From CAIVAT01 sp964473485 (lineage in GTDB: Bacteria > Bacteroidota > Bacteroidia > Bacteroidales > FEN-979): DNA of 64,000 nucleotides. This document shows, piece by piece, positions 1 to 9,303 of the stretch (position 1 is its first letter; each line of letters begins with the position of its first letter). Both the position numbers and the translations under genes were made by a program. The DNA lies in NCBI GenBank assembly GCA_964473485.1, contig CAYYPH010000001.1, positions 186,001-250,000 of the forward strand. Direction: 5' to 3'. The notes under the pieces were generated by a model that searched no databases, was not told where the DNA came from, and saw only the letters and a program-made list of their open reading frames with translations.

Positions 1-444
1 CAGAATCCTGGCTGACTGCACTCCCCTGATTAAAAACCTCATGGAATTGACAAGCGCTTCCCGGTAACTTTCCTGCAACGCAGGATCTGCCAGGAAAAGG
101 AGGGCTGAGTCGGGATGCCCGATCTGAAGCCCGAATTTATAAGTGCCTTTGCGGATCAGCTCGCCTGCTTCAGCCATCGTGATTTTCCGGTCGCCGATCG
201 CCCTGACCACGGTGAACAAACCGGATGAATCGAGCGCACCGGCAACAGCGTCAGAGAATGGTGCTCCCGTTTCGTCAATGAACAGTAAATTGACCTTCTC
301 CTGCTCATTTTTCAATGCCCTGTCCTGGGCAAGGGTTACAACAAAGATCAGAAGGGCGGGCATCAGGAACAGGATCACGAGCCCCGGAATATCACGGACC
401 AGGATCAGAACCTCTTTTTTCAGGATGCTGCGGAACTTATTCAA
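1..444 (-). CDS. ABC-2 type transporter permease, N-terminal part (cut by window edge)
   Basis: The minus-strand frame is open from position 444 to the left edge, so only about 148 N-terminal residues are seen. They read as a short cytoplasmic start (NKFRSILKKE), a first membrane segment around GLVILFLMPALLIFVVTLA, and then a polar extracytoplasmic region. The same layout and the shared string GLVILFLMP occur in the ABC-2 permease at 37991-39292, so the two are paralogues. Family knowledge: ABC-2 permeases pair with an ATPase to export drugs, lipids or polysaccharides across the inner membrane. No ATG lies in frame near the start. TTG at 444 is the best candidate, with a CTG a few codons upstream as alternative, just after the stop of the methyltransferase gene. 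Its ATPase partner is not in the window unless it shares the one at 39302. Confidence 0.75.
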   Translation of the reverse strand, partial: MNKFRSILKKEVLILVRDIPGLVILFLMPALLIFVVTLAQDRALKNEQEKVNLLFIDETGAPFSDAVAGALDSSGLFTVVRAIGDRKITMAEAGELIRKGTYKFGLQIGHPDSALLFLADPALQESYREALVNSMRFLIRGVQSARIL

Positions 445-455
445 TTTTTTATGGT

Positions 456-1547
456 TCAGGTTGGGATTTTGATCGCTTCGACCAGGCCTACCGGTGCAAT
501 GGTAGGAACGATGCGGGTGAGTTTAAGGCCTGAACCGGCCAGAAGCCGTTCATATTCAGTCCTTGTACGTTCCTTACCCCCGGTCATGGAAACCATCATC
601 TGGATGTCGAGCAGTTTCGCGGTGGAGGGTTGGTTGCCTTCGGGCACGACCATTTCAATGATGAGTAACCGGCCGCCGGTTGGCATGACCCGGCTGATAT
701 TTGAAAGGAGCCTGACAGATGGTGGATCATCCCAGTTGTGAATGATATTTTTTAGCAGATAAAGATCGGCACCAGGCAGCGTATCGCTGAAAAAATCGCC
801 GTCTATAAAACTGATCCGGTCCTGCACGCCGGTTGCAGACATAAATCCGGAAGCGTTCGCCAGCGCCTCGGCTGTATCGAACAGGATCCCCTTTGCAGCA
901 GGGTGTTTTTTAAGAATATGGGCGAGAAAGTGACCCTCGCCGCCCCCGATATCGGCGATCAGCCGGTATGGTGAAAAATCATAGGCGGAAAGAACGGGAC
1001 CCAGGCTTAGTTCTGATAAATCAGACATGGACTGGTCAAAGATCCTGTTTTCCTCCGGATGGTCCTTCAGGTAATCGTAGATTGGTTTTCCGTATGTATA
1101 TTCGAAGGCATTTTTACCCGTGGTCACGGCATAGGTCAGTTGGCTCATGAGGTTCCAGTTGACCGGTCCGAGGTGATGGAGGAGCATGTGACGCAGTGAT
1201 CCGCTTTCGTCGAGGAGCGCCTCAGCACGCCGGTTCAAGGCGAAACGCCCGTCTTTTTTCATCGTAAACACACCCTGGCTGGCCAGGGCACGCAGCAGCC
1301 GGTGGATATTGCCGGGATCGGCATGCACCGCTTTTGCAATTTCATCCGCATGCATGGGGCCAGCTTTAAGAAGGGTGGCAATATCAAGCCGGGCAGCAAC
1401 ATAGAGCGAAGGGAGTAACCAGAGGTTCTGAAATTGTTCGTAAAGTACGACACTGCCGGGGAACATCCGTTGGTTCAGGAAAAGCAGCGCTTTCCTGATG
1501 TTGTCGATGGATCTGACAAGCCAGTAGGGGGGGAGTTTCTCGTTCAT
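456..1547 (-). CDS. SAM-dependent O-methyltransferase (Methyltransf_2 type)
   Basis: The protein has an N-terminal winged-helix dimerisation region (residues about 30-110, with LYVAARLDIATLL and the RLLRALASQGVF helix) followed by a Rossmann SAM-binding domain with motif I as LIADIGGGEGHFL. It ends with the substrate-pocket region LLKNIIHNWDD, the place where plant-type and bacterial small-molecule O-methyltransferases carry their catalytic His-Asp pair. The family methylates phenolic hydroxyls. In a cluster that starts from a hydroxycinnamate-type unit, O-methylation of the aryl head group is a reasonable inference. The frame can be extended eight codons to a TTG, but the ATG at 1547 (MNEKLPP) is preferred. 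The stop lies 11 bases before the permease start, suggesting one transcript. Confidence 0.85.
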   Translation of the reverse strand: MNEKLPPYWLVRSIDNIRKALLFLNQRMFPGSVVLYEQFQNLWLLPSLYVAARLDIATLLKAGPMHADEIAKAVHADPGNIHRLLRALASQGVFTMKKDGRFALNRRAEALLDESGSLRHMLLHHLGPVNWNLMSQLTYAVTTGKNAFEYTYGKPIYDYLKDHPEENRIFDQSMSDLSELSLGPVLSAYDFSPYRLIADIGGGEGHFLAHILKKHPAAKGILFDTAEALANASGFMSATGVQDRISFIDGDFFSDTLPGADLYLLKNIIHNWDDPPSVRLLSNISRVMPTGGRLLIIEMVVPEGNQPSTAKLLDIQMMVSMTGGKERTRTEYERLLAGSGLKLTRIVPTIAPVGLVEAIKIPT

Positions 1548-1585
1548 GGGGCCCGGATGGTGTGCGGGCAAAAATACGACTTTTA

Positions 1586-3943
1586 TCAGAACTGGATCCG
1601 CCAGGTTCCCATCGGGAAGAAGGACATGCCGAAGAAGTCCTTTATTTCGCCGGTCGACGGATCGATGCGCTGCAGAGAGACATTGGTGAAGCTGGTTCTG
1701 TATTGCAGATCGACGAAAAATTCCATGTTGTAACCCGGCAGGTTCCGGCGGATTCCGAACCGGAATGCAACCCGCTTGTACTCCGGGAAACGGGGAACAT
1801 AGGCCTGATCCCAGTCATAAACCGGTTCGGCAGCGGCCACCGTGGCATCCACAGCATATGGAATATATGGGTTACCTCCTGCCCATGTGGCACGCAATCC
1901 AAAAGACATCACACCCCATTTTCGCCTGCCCATCACAAATTCATACCCTCCGGCGGCATTCAGGGCATAACGCACGTTAAAGGCGGAGTTTCTGTTTACC
2001 TGGTCGTAACCTTGATAGGTTGAGTTGAAGGCCGAAGCCGTGAAGAGAAAATAGTAGTTCCTGCTGAAGAACCTTTCGAAAGTGAACTCGATGCCGTAAT
2101 TCGTTCCCGTGCCCTTGTTTACCAGGCTATCGGCATGTTGCCTGTCGATAAAGAACTCGTGGCCCTGGTTGGTGAGTGAATACTGCGGGATGGATGCTTT
2201 GGTGGGAACGTCGTAAAGATATTGGCCATAGAGCTCCGTTTTAAACCGCAGGTCGGGGGTCAGCATGTACTGATAACCCAGTGCTGCCTGGACCATTCGG
2301 GTGAAATCCAGGTCTCTGTTCATCTGTATGCTTTCCCGGCCCTGCCCGGGTGTCAGGATGAAATAGATCACGCGGGGCTGCATCTGGCTGTACAATCCCG
2401 CACCTAAGGTCAGGGAGTGATCTTTACTGATATCCCAACGTAATCCGATCCTTGGCTCCGCCGACCAGGAATTGTTCAGCGAAAGCCAGCAACCGTAAAG
2501 GCCAACGGTGGAGGATACATCATCATTGAACTCATGCAGCCACTGGCTGTAACCACGTAAAAAGAACATCCGTTCGCGCGAACCGGTGTTGACCATGAAG
2601 CGGCCTTTATACATCATACTATCGGCAAAATGCATGTGGTATAAATCGGCAAAAAAGCCGCTGTTCAATGCATTTCCTGCCGAAAATTTCCTGGTCAACT
2701 GCGATGAAAGGGAGAATTTTATCTCGGTGGATCTTTCTCCTGCCCATAATGCCGGCACTTGGTTCACATTTGAAAAGGTGTCGATCCTGGTTCGTGTTTC
2801 TGAAGCGACCAGGTAAAGCATGTTTTTCATGATCAGGTCTTTTTTCAGAACGATCTGGTGAGTAACACCAATAACGCCCAGGTCGGAGCCGTTGGCTAAA
2901 TCTTCGCCGTAATCCGGGAACAGCCATTCCGATTGTTTCTTCCGGCTGTCGTACAGTTCAATATAACTGATGCCTCCGATTCCCGTAATGGTGAAAGTGC
3001 CTGCCTTTTTTGCCGGAATGGTGATCTTCAGGTTAAGGTCCTGGTATTTAGGTATTATTCCGGTGTTGATGCCGAACAGTCCAAGGAACTGAAGCGGCGA
3101 ATACCGGTATGCGGCAAGATATGTTGCATTGCTTTTCCTGCTGAAAGGTCCCTCGGTACCGAACTCCAGCCCGTTCCAGCCGATCCCGAACCAGTATCGT
3201 CGTTTGATGGGATTTCCCGACCTCATTTTAAGGTCGAAGACCCCGGCCATCGTATTTCCGTATTGGGCCGGAAAGGCGCCTGTCAGGAAATCGGAATTGG
3301 TGACCAGGTTGTTGTTGAGTATGGTCACAGGGCCGCCGGTGGTTCCGACGGCCGCGAAGTGGTTGGGGTTCGGCACCTCCATGTCGTCGATCCGCCATTG
3401 CAGCCCCGAAGGCGAGTTGCCCCTAACGATGATGTCATTCCGGTTGTCGATACCGCTGGTCACCCCGGCAAAACTGGCTGCCATACGGGCCGGGTCGTTG
3501 TAGCTGCCTGCAAACCTGAACGTTTCATCAACGCTGAATGACCTGACACTCACCGTAGCCATCCGGTTTAAGGTCTCGTTTTTCCGGTATTCCGCCCTGA
3601 TCTCTACTTCGGGAACGTTGGTAGTCATTTCTGAAAGGTAGATGTTGGCGGTGGTCTCCTTACCTGTTGTGACGATGAGCGGCTGGGTAATCACTGTAGT
3701 ATAGCCGACGTAACTTACCTTTAGCTGGTATTGGCCGATGGCCAGGTTCCTGATAAAGAATGATCCTGAAGAATCAGTAACTGCACCGATAACCGGATCG
3801 GTGCCGGGTATGACCACGGTGGCGCCGGGCAGAGGTGAACCGGTGATCTGGTCGGCAACGGTCCCGGTGATGGTCGACCGGAGGATACGCTGCGACAGAA
3901 GTATCTGGGGCACAAATGCCAGGAACATTACGAACGGCAGCAT
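1586..3943 (-). CDS. TonB-dependent receptor with carboxypeptidase-regulatory-like domain
   Basis: An exported outer-membrane receptor of about 785 residues. After a signal peptide (MLPFVMFLAFVPQILLSQ) comes a CarboxypepD_reg-like beta-sandwich (TGTVADQITGSPLPGATV to VSYVGYTT), then a plug domain (DIIVRGNSPSGLQWRIDD, VPNPNHFAAVGTTGGP), then a long beta-barrel ending in an aromatic residue (WRIQF), as outer-membrane barrels do. Family role: TonB-energised uptake or, with the carboxypeptidase-like domain, SusC-type import. No SusD partner is adjacent. The frame extends to an ATG at 4063, but that would place 40 polar residues before the signal peptide and would coincide with the likely transcription start from the -7 box at 4069, so the internal ATG at 3943 is preferred. 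Confidence 0.9.
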   Translation of the reverse strand: MLPFVMFLAFVPQILLSQRILRSTITGTVADQITGSPLPGATVVIPGTDPVIGAVTDSSGSFFIRNLAIGQYQLKVSYVGYTTVITQPLIVTTGKETTANIYLSEMTTNVPEVEIRAEYRKNETLNRMATVSVRSFSVDETFRFAGSYNDPARMAASFAGVTSGIDNRNDIIVRGNSPSGLQWRIDDMEVPNPNHFAAVGTTGGPVTILNNNLVTNSDFLTGAFPAQYGNTMAGVFDLKMRSGNPIKRRYWFGIGWNGLEFGTEGPFSRKSNATYLAAYRYSPLQFLGLFGINTGIIPKYQDLNLKITIPAKKAGTFTITGIGGISYIELYDSRKKQSEWLFPDYGEDLANGSDLGVIGVTHQIVLKKDLIMKNMLYLVASETRTRIDTFSNVNQVPALWAGERSTEIKFSLSSQLTRKFSAGNALNSGFFADLYHMHFADSMMYKGRFMVNTGSRERMFFLRGYSQWLHEFNDDVSSTVGLYGCWLSLNNSWSAEPRIGLRWDISKDHSLTLGAGLYSQMQPRVIYFILTPGQGRESIQMNRDLDFTRMVQAALGYQYMLTPDLRFKTELYGQYLYDVPTKASIPQYSLTNQGHEFFIDRQHADSLVNKGTGTNYGIEFTFERFFSRNYYFLFTASAFNSTYQGYDQVNRNSAFNVRYALNAAGGYEFVMGRRKWGVMSFGLRATWAGGNPYIPYAVDATVAAAEPVYDWDQAYVPRFPEYKRVAFRFGIRRNLPGYNMEFFVDLQYRTSFTNVSLQRIDPSTGEIKDFFGMSFFPMGTWRIQF

Positions 3944-4068
3944 TCGCAAGGCAATGATACCGGGATTCAGGGATTGGAACCGGGGTATGGTCCGGCTGGG
4001 AATTTTAGCCGGATTAAGTGAATGCGAACTGTTGGTTGTTATTTGAAAGACGACGCTGGTCATTGCGG

Positions 4069-4076
4069 CAAAGATA
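4069..4076 (-). promoter_or_regulatory. Candidate -7 box for the TonB receptor gene
   Basis: The minus strand reads TATCTTTG, a match to the Bacteroidota -7 consensus TAnnTTTG. Transcription would start near 4062, giving a leader of about 120 bases to the start at 3943. No clear -33 TTTG was found at the usual spacing. Confidence 0.4.
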
Positions 4077-4111
4077 ATCGCTTGAGGCGAAATTCCTGCC
4101 CGGATGCCTTG

Positions 4112-4495
4112 TTAATGCATCAGTTTATCGACCTCCTCAACCGGAATTCTTTTCCACCTGGGATTGATAAGGTTTATTCCGTCAAAGTCGAAGGACACGA
4201 GGTCGAAGGTCTCTTCGTAAAAATCAAGTTTGCTTCCCAGGTCGGGAGTGTGTTCGACGAAGATGAAATTTCCGGGATCGCATTCCAGTTCATGCATGAT
4301 CCTGGTGGCCAGAGGGGCGCACCATTCTGTGACCGGTGTGCCCGGGTTCTGCCGGTAAATTTCGGTGGCAATAACCAGTATTTTACCGTCTTTGCGGTGC
4401 ACGATCTTCCGTCCGCACCGTGAAGGACTATCCCATTGACCCAGGTAGTCGTAGTAGTGATCCATGTATTGGTTGAAGGCGGGATTAGTCTCCAT
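4112..4495 (-). CDS. Conserved hypothetical protein, about 127 residues
   Basis: A soluble acidic protein beginning METNPAFNQYMDHYYDY and ending in a segment rich in acidic and aromatic residues (FDLVSFDFDGINLINPRWK). No signal peptide, membrane segment or recognisable catalytic motif is visible. A Trp-Cys pair (TEWCAPLA) sits mid-protein. The ATG at 4495 is preferred over a TTG three codons upstream. It stands alone between the radical SAM gene and the TonB receptor on the same strand, 49 bases after the radical SAM stop. I do not recognise the family and assign no function. Confidence 0.6.
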   Translation of the reverse strand: METNPAFNQYMDHYYDYLGQWDSPSRCGRKIVHRKDGKILVIATEIYRQNPGTPVTEWCAPLATRIMHELECDPGNFIFVEHTPDLGSKLDFYEETFDLVSFDFDGINLINPRWKRIPVEEVDKLMH

Positions 4496-4544
4496 GACAA
4501 ACAAAGAATGGCTAAATGATTTGATTAGGTTTGAAAGTCCATGT

Positions 4545-5837
4545 TTATATTGCAGAGACGGGTTTTAAACCCGTTTCTACCTTTTTCCCAAAAGACAAAT
4601 CCGCAATATCCCGACGCCGTGGAGTAAACGTACCGTCGGCCAGTTCGCGCGAGACCACCCGGTTGATCAGGTTGAACATTTTCATGGTCTGGGGCTCGTC
4701 TTTGTAGAAGGTATCCCATGCATACTGGTATAGTTCAGTCAGACGTTCGGCCGACATGTGTTTGGGATGGTACACGACTTTCCCGGCATTGTAATGGTTC
4801 CAGTCGAAATCGAAGATGCGCCCCTGTTTGAGCAGGTCGCTGTAGGCCTTTGTATGCGGGAAGGGAGCAAGTACCGTGAACTCGGCCAGATCGAGCTCGA
4901 TCTCCAGCAGAAAATCGATCAGCCGTTTTATGCTGTCCTCTGTTTGGTTATCCAACCCGAGCAGGATTGTTCCTTCCACGGCAATGCCGTAGTCGTGGTA
5001 CTGTTTGATCCGGTTCCTGATATAATCGGAGGTGTCGAACACCGCCTGGTAGACGTACCATGCCCCGGCCTGTGCAGCAAGGTCAAGCACTTCATCCTTG
5101 TCCTCGATGGTATGGCTTACCCATTTCTTTTTAAGGGGAATCATGGCCCTGAACAGATCCTTCTCCCATTCGGTGTCGAGGGCCAGTGAATTATCGACAA
5201 TGAACAGCCTGTTGTTGTCCATCTGCGAAAGTTCTTCCACAACCCGGTCGATGGGGCGGGGACGGAATCCGCGGCCCCCCAGGTACCTTACTGCGCAGGG
5301 ATAACAGTCGTAAATACAACCCCTCGATGCATGAAACAGGTCGACCATCCTGAAGCCCTTGTGATAATAGAGGTCTTTGTTCAGGATATCGCGCCGTGCA
5401 GGCCCGATAAGATTCATATCGGGCGGCTTGTTCATGAAATTATATACTTTCCTGAGCTCGCCTTTCCTGAAGTCTTCGAAAACACCTGCCAGCCGTCCTT
5501 CAACCTCGCCAAGGAACACGGAATCGGCATGCAGCATGGTCTCTTCGGCATGGAGCATGGTTGAAATACCGCCGAAAATAACCTTCTTGCCAAGTTTCCG
5601 GTATGCTTCGGCTATTTCCCAGCCTCGTTTCACCTGGGTCGTAAGCATCATGGAGATACCGACAAAATCGGGCGTGTCATCAATAACCAGCTCCTGCACA
5701 TTTTCATCGGTAAAGTCGACCTCCACATAGTCGGGAACATCGGCGGCCATGACCACCGGTCCGTGCGGAGGGAGATTAAAGATGGTTTGTCCTTCCAGTT
5801 TTTCCCACCTGGGATATATAAGCTTGAATTTCATCAC
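4545..5837 (-). CDS. B12-binding-type radical SAM protein
   Basis: 430 residues. The N-terminal 130 or so residues look like a cobalamin-binding Rossmann domain as found in B12-dependent radical SAM enzymes (PDFVGISMMLTTQVKRGWEIAE, then VIFGGISTMLHAEE and VFLGEVEGRL). The radical SAM domain follows with the cluster motif C-x3-C-x2-C in SRGCIYDCYPC. A later TIM-barrel strand carries the sequence TILLGLDNQTED. The family uses a 4Fe-4S cluster and SAM, usually with cobalamin, for methyl transfers or rearrangements at unactivated carbons. It is one of four such proteins in this window (see also 15924, 21295 and 43335). The product is unknown, and tailoring of the polyene is an inference from context only. 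Confidence 0.85.
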   Translation of the reverse strand: MMKFKLIYPRWEKLEGQTIFNLPPHGPVVMAADVPDYVEVDFTDENVQELVIDDTPDFVGISMMLTTQVKRGWEIAEAYRKLGKKVIFGGISTMLHAEETMLHADSVFLGEVEGRLAGVFEDFRKGELRKVYNFMNKPPDMNLIGPARRDILNKDLYYHKGFRMVDLFHASRGCIYDCYPCAVRYLGGRGFRPRPIDRVVEELSQMDNNRLFIVDNSLALDTEWEKDLFRAMIPLKKKWVSHTIEDKDEVLDLAAQAGAWYVYQAVFDTSDYIRNRIKQYHDYGIAVEGTILLGLDNQTEDSIKRLIDFLLEIELDLAEFTVLAPFPHTKAYSDLLKQGRIFDFDWNHYNAGKVVYHPKHMSAERLTELYQYAWDTFYKDEPQTMKMFNLINRVVSRELADGTFTPRRRDIADLSFGKKVETGLKPVSAI

Positions 5838-5878
5838 TGTTTTTTCGTTACTTTTCTTTTCTTTCGGGATTGATCCGT

Positions 5879-7591
5879 TCAGGGGCCGGTTTTCAACCTG
5901 ATGTTACAGTCCGCCAGTTTTTCGATGACCGCCATTTTTTCACTCCACCTCGGGATGGTCTTTTCAAGTGCCTTGTAATACTGCTTGCGGGCCTCCATCC
6001 ACAGTGCACGGCGGTAATAATAATCTCCCGCCAGGCTGTAAACCTCGTAATACTCAGGGTTTGATGTCGCAAACGCTGTAAGAAGATCCCCGATACCTGG
6101 TATCTCTACACCATTTTTGTCAGCATCCCGGATCATCGATCGCATCTCCCTGAACCGCAGAAAATTGCAGTACCCTGGAGAATTCAAAAACTGATCCGGC
6201 GGAATTTCCCTGGCAGAATCAACAACCGCAGCATCCAGCCCTTTTGCTGCAAAATTAGAAAAAATTTTAGAAATGTCGTAACAGACATATGAACCCAGTT
6301 GCCAGGGTGCGGTGGAAACCCACACCAGTCCGTGGGCTGGCATGAATATAATACTGTGATGGGCGATGAGCTGGTTGATCGCTTTCTCGTTGCCTGAGCC
6401 GATGTTCTTACCGTTAAGTCCTGACTGATCGCGCAGGATTTTCGCAACCCCATGCTCATCGACGGGATCAGCGCCGGTAAGGAGTTGCACCAGCCTCTTT
6501 TGCCGGTATAAAGAGGCATTTTCCCTGATGTCGGCAAGATTCAGCGGATCGTTGGCAAAAGTGGCCGACTGGAAATGGTTTGCGCAAACGATGTATTCAG
6601 AATCTGAGATAATCAGGCCCTGTTTATAAGGCGATTTTTCAATGATCACCGCCCTTCCGTCCCTGGCCGAGCCGACAAGGATGGATTCCGACACAAAGAT
6701 CTGTCGTTTTCCGGCTATTTCATAAGCTTCGCTGATGGTGGAGGCATATTGCAGGATCTCGCGGGCCAGCAAGGATATCGGGGTTCTTGCCGAGAGCGGC
6801 ATCTGAGATTTTGCAGCATTGATGGTTACGGTAAGACCTACCGCATTCATTCCCGATACGGCTCCGATCATTCCTCCCCAGGTGACGGTCATAAACGGTA
6901 TGCCGCGATCGGGCCTGACAAATGAAACGATTTTATGCCTGGCGAATTCATCCCCTGCATAAAAATCGAAATTCCTGCCAATAAGCAGGTCGCCCGCTGC
7001 GGTTTTTTCTCCCCATACACCGAAGCTGGTACATCCAACCATGCTGAGATCCTGCAAGGCATGCCCAATGTCGTGCGCCGAATGGTAATTCAGCATTCGC
7101 TGGTAAGCTGGTCCGATCACATCATATTCACGCGAGGCCGACAGGGAAATACCATAAATCTCCTCCCTGTATTCCTCAGGTATGTATTTATCGAGATTTC
7201 TGTTGAACCAGTAAATGAAATACTTCAGGAACCTCAGGTAGTTGTCGGAGGGGATCATCTCACGGATCCTGCTGATGAAGGCCGCTTCCTGGAACCCGAT
7301 CAGGTGCCGGGCCATCAGTCCGTTGACAACGCCTCTGTCAAACGGGGTTCCTTCGGTGTACATCTCCCATAAGCCCGATTGGCTTTTACGCAACCAGTTG
7401 TTTCCTGCCTTATAATGGTCGGGTTCCGGTTGTATGACTTTATACGCACTTAACCTGCCGGTGTCACAGGCGGGGGGATGAACCTGCGTGAGGAAATGAA
7501 ACGCGACGGCCCCTGCAGTGGACAGTAAAATGATGATGAGCAGTACAACGAGCAGCCGGCGCAGCCATGTACTTTTCTTTCTATTGTGCAT
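5879..7591 (-). CDS. C45-family acyltransferase/autoproteolytic hydrolase, membrane-anchored
   Basis: 570 residues with a short basic N-terminus and one membrane segment (RRLLVVLLIIILLSTAGAVA, about residues 12-30), so the catalytic part should be periplasmic. The central domain matches the acyl-CoA:6-aminopenicillanate acyltransferase (peptidase C45) fold: the nucleophile Cys187 in GCTSFGVWG is followed by GDLLIGRNFDF and WGGMIGAVSGMNAVGLTVTIN, typical Ntn-hydrolase strands. The C-terminal 100 residues resemble helical TPR-like repeats (EYYEVYSLAGDYYYRRALW). C45 enzymes are made as a precursor cleaved before the Cys and then transfer or remove acyl groups. Such genes recur in polyene and flexirubin-type clusters of Bacteroidota. 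A role in acylating or deacylating the product outside the membrane is inferred. It starts inside the 3' end of the FAD oxidoreductase gene, an 11-base overlap. Confidence 0.8.
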   Translation of the reverse strand: MHNRKKSTWLRRLLVVLLIIILLSTAGAVAFHFLTQVHPPACDTGRLSAYKVIQPEPDHYKAGNNWLRKSQSGLWEMYTEGTPFDRGVVNGLMARHLIGFQEAAFISRIREMIPSDNYLRFLKYFIYWFNRNLDKYIPEEYREEIYGISLSASREYDVIGPAYQRMLNYHSAHDIGHALQDLSMVGCTSFGVWGEKTAAGDLLIGRNFDFYAGDEFARHKIVSFVRPDRGIPFMTVTWGGMIGAVSGMNAVGLTVTINAAKSQMPLSARTPISLLAREILQYASTISEAYEIAGKRQIFVSESILVGSARDGRAVIIEKSPYKQGLIISDSEYIVCANHFQSATFANDPLNLADIRENASLYRQKRLVQLLTGADPVDEHGVAKILRDQSGLNGKNIGSGNEKAINQLIAHHSIIFMPAHGLVWVSTAPWQLGSYVCYDISKIFSNFAAKGLDAAVVDSAREIPPDQFLNSPGYCNFLRFREMRSMIRDADKNGVEIPGIGDLLTAFATSNPEYYEVYSLAGDYYYRRALWMEARKQYYKALEKTIPRWSEKMAVIEKLADCNIRLKTGP

Positions 7592-9125
7592 GGCTTATCT
7601 TTTTAAGGAGATAGTCAAGGCCAATGATTTCGCCGCATGTTTTTACCGCCCCGGCAGTAACGCCCATAATTCCGTGAAGGTTCGTGTTCTGGCCTGTGAG
7701 GTAAAATCCCGGAATAGGAGTCTTTGGCGAAAGGTTTGTCAGCAAAGGATCGCGAAAATCTCTTTGAATGCCATAAAGGGATCCCCCTGGCGTTCCGGTG
7801 TAGTCGCGGTAGGTGAGCGGGGTGGAGGAGGTCACGTCGTCAATGGCGGAAGCAAGTTCAGGGAACTTCAGGTAAACCAGTCTGAGAAGCCGTGCGGTGC
7901 GTTCCGTTTTAAAATCTTCATAATCCTTGCCCCGGTTGCCATGCACGGTGTTGTCCCACAGGCTGGTTTCGTCAGATTGCATGTATGTGAGTATGGTGAC
8001 GGTGTCGGCATATTCCGATCCCGGATTCTTTTTCCCGGTCACCATCAGGTACATCACCGGCCATGCGGCTCCGGCCGCCTCTGTTTCGCTCCACACATCG
8101 GTGGAATCATGGTAGTAGGTATTATGATCCAGCCAACGGAATGTACCGGGTTTCAGCGAAATGAAAAGGATAAAGGCGGAGACCGTGTTCTTCAGGGAAC
8201 TTATTCGCGCCCTGAATACCGGTCTGACAGATGATTCCCGGAACAGGTCAAGGGCGGCAGCAGGATGGATGCCGGCAACCACCCTTTTTGCCAGGAATGA
8301 TTCACCGGTTTTGGTCTGTATCGTGAAACCTTCACTGCCGGTGTTTATTGCGGTTACTTCCGCCCCGGTCCTGATAGTTCCCCCGTTTACACTGATATCT
8401 TCGCAAAGCACGCTGATGAGTTCCTTGCTGCCGTTGGTGAACCTGAAAGCGCCCGAGATAAAGGAATGGTTGACCAGGGCCGGAACGTGGGCGGGAGTGT
8501 AAGGGGTTCCGGCATAAAGGAAGCCATTGCCGGCTAACACCTTGGCTAATGAAACCGGTCGTTGGCGGTGAATGGTTTGACCGCGGCAGACAATGGTTTG
8601 TCCGAGGGCCGCAATATCCCCGCCATAATGTTCAAACAAATCCATGGCGCATGTCGACCGGTACTTCAATTCACCTTGGTGGCCATGGTTTTTCAGTGCG
8701 TACAGCGGAAATAAGTTCGCGATGCTGTGGAGTTCGTCGAGGTACTTTTCCAGTCTGTCGCCTGCATCGGGGAAGTGAGGCAACAACCGGGCGGTGAAGT
8801 TGCCGAAACCCTGTGCCAGGGGGAACTCACGGTCATCAAAACACACGAGGTCAACGCAATCAGGGTTCATCCGGGTAAGCGACAACCTGCCATGAATGCC
8901 GATACCTTTCCAGTAATGATACAATGGCTGCCCGGGATTGAGCGAGCCGACATAGTGCACACCTGTCTCAAACTCTCTTCCGTTACGAACGAAGGTTCTC
9001 AGGTTTCCTCCGGTCTGCCACTGTTTTTCCAGTATGCAGACATTCAGCCCCTCGCGGCTAAGGATCTGTCCGCACAACAATCCGGCGGCTCCCGAACCAA
9101 TGATCACGACATCGAAAGGCTGCAT
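7581..9125 (-). CDS. FAD-dependent oxidoreductase, phytoene-desaturase/retinol-saturase-like
   Basis: The ATG at 9125 places the FAD-binding Rossmann motif directly at the N-terminus (VVIIGSGAAGLLCG), followed by the dinucleotide-binding extension LEKQWQTGGNLRTF. A TTG ten codons upstream is less likely. The C-terminus carries the second FAD motif (PGFYLTGQNTNLHGIMGVTAGAVKT), as in carotenoid desaturases, isomerases and all-trans-retinol 13,14-reductases. These enzymes oxidise, reduce or isomerise conjugated double bonds, which fits a cluster expected to make a polyene. The exact reaction cannot be read from sequence. The gene is followed directly by the C45 acyltransferase and has its own candidate promoter at 9163. 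Confidence 0.88.
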   Translation of the reverse strand: MQPFDVVIIGSGAAGLLCGQILSREGLNVCILEKQWQTGGNLRTFVRNGREFETGVHYVGSLNPGQPLYHYWKGIGIHGRLSLTRMNPDCVDLVCFDDREFPLAQGFGNFTARLLPHFPDAGDRLEKYLDELHSIANLFPLYALKNHGHQGELKYRSTCAMDLFEHYGGDIAALGQTIVCRGQTIHRQRPVSLAKVLAGNGFLYAGTPYTPAHVPALVNHSFISGAFRFTNGSKELISVLCEDISVNGGTIRTGAEVTAINTGSEGFTIQTKTGESFLAKRVVAGIHPAAALDLFRESSVRPVFRARISSLKNTVSAFILFISLKPGTFRWLDHNTYYHDSTDVWSETEAAGAAWPVMYLMVTGKKNPGSEYADTVTILTYMQSDETSLWDNTVHGNRGKDYEDFKTERTARLLRLVYLKFPELASAIDDVTSSTPLTYRDYTGTPGGSLYGIQRDFRDPLLTNLSPKTPIPGFYLTGQNTNLHGIMGVTAGAVKTCGEIIGLDYLLKKISHAQ

Positions 9126-9162
9126 ATCAGATGATTTCAAAAACAATTTTAACAATCATATG

Positions 9163-9170
9163 CAAAAGTA
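9163..9170 (-). promoter_or_regulatory. Candidate -7 box for the FAD oxidoreductase operon
   Basis: The minus strand reads TACTTTTG, fitting TAnnTTTG, 38 bases before the ATG at 9125. A convincing -33 element is not seen. The 178-base interval 9126-9303 separates divergent genes and appears to hold promoters for both directions and no gene. Confidence 0.4.
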
Positions 9171-9273
9171 AACATTTTGCCGGGAGGCCTGTCGGCCCTG
9201 TTGTCAGAGGCAGCCATAGAAAGGCGGATAAATTATTGGTAACATGTTACTTGCTTTTGACTTTTTTATTTAA

Positions 9274-9281
9274 TATTTTTG
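9274..9281 (+). promoter_or_regulatory. Candidate -7 box for the DUF5723-like gene
   Basis: The plus strand reads TATTTTTG, 22 bases before the ATG at 9304. A TTTG at 9256-9259 lies 14 bases upstream, shorter than the usual spacing of about 19-21. A TTG at 9251-9253 is at 20 bases. Confidence 0.4.
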
Positions 9282-9303
9282 GCTCACCTAAAAACCAAGC
9301 ACC

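Noticed and set aside
2933..3541. A 202-residue plus-strand frame inside the TonB receptor
   Set aside because: No recognisable domain, and the opposing strand has a full receptor with clear plug and barrel features.
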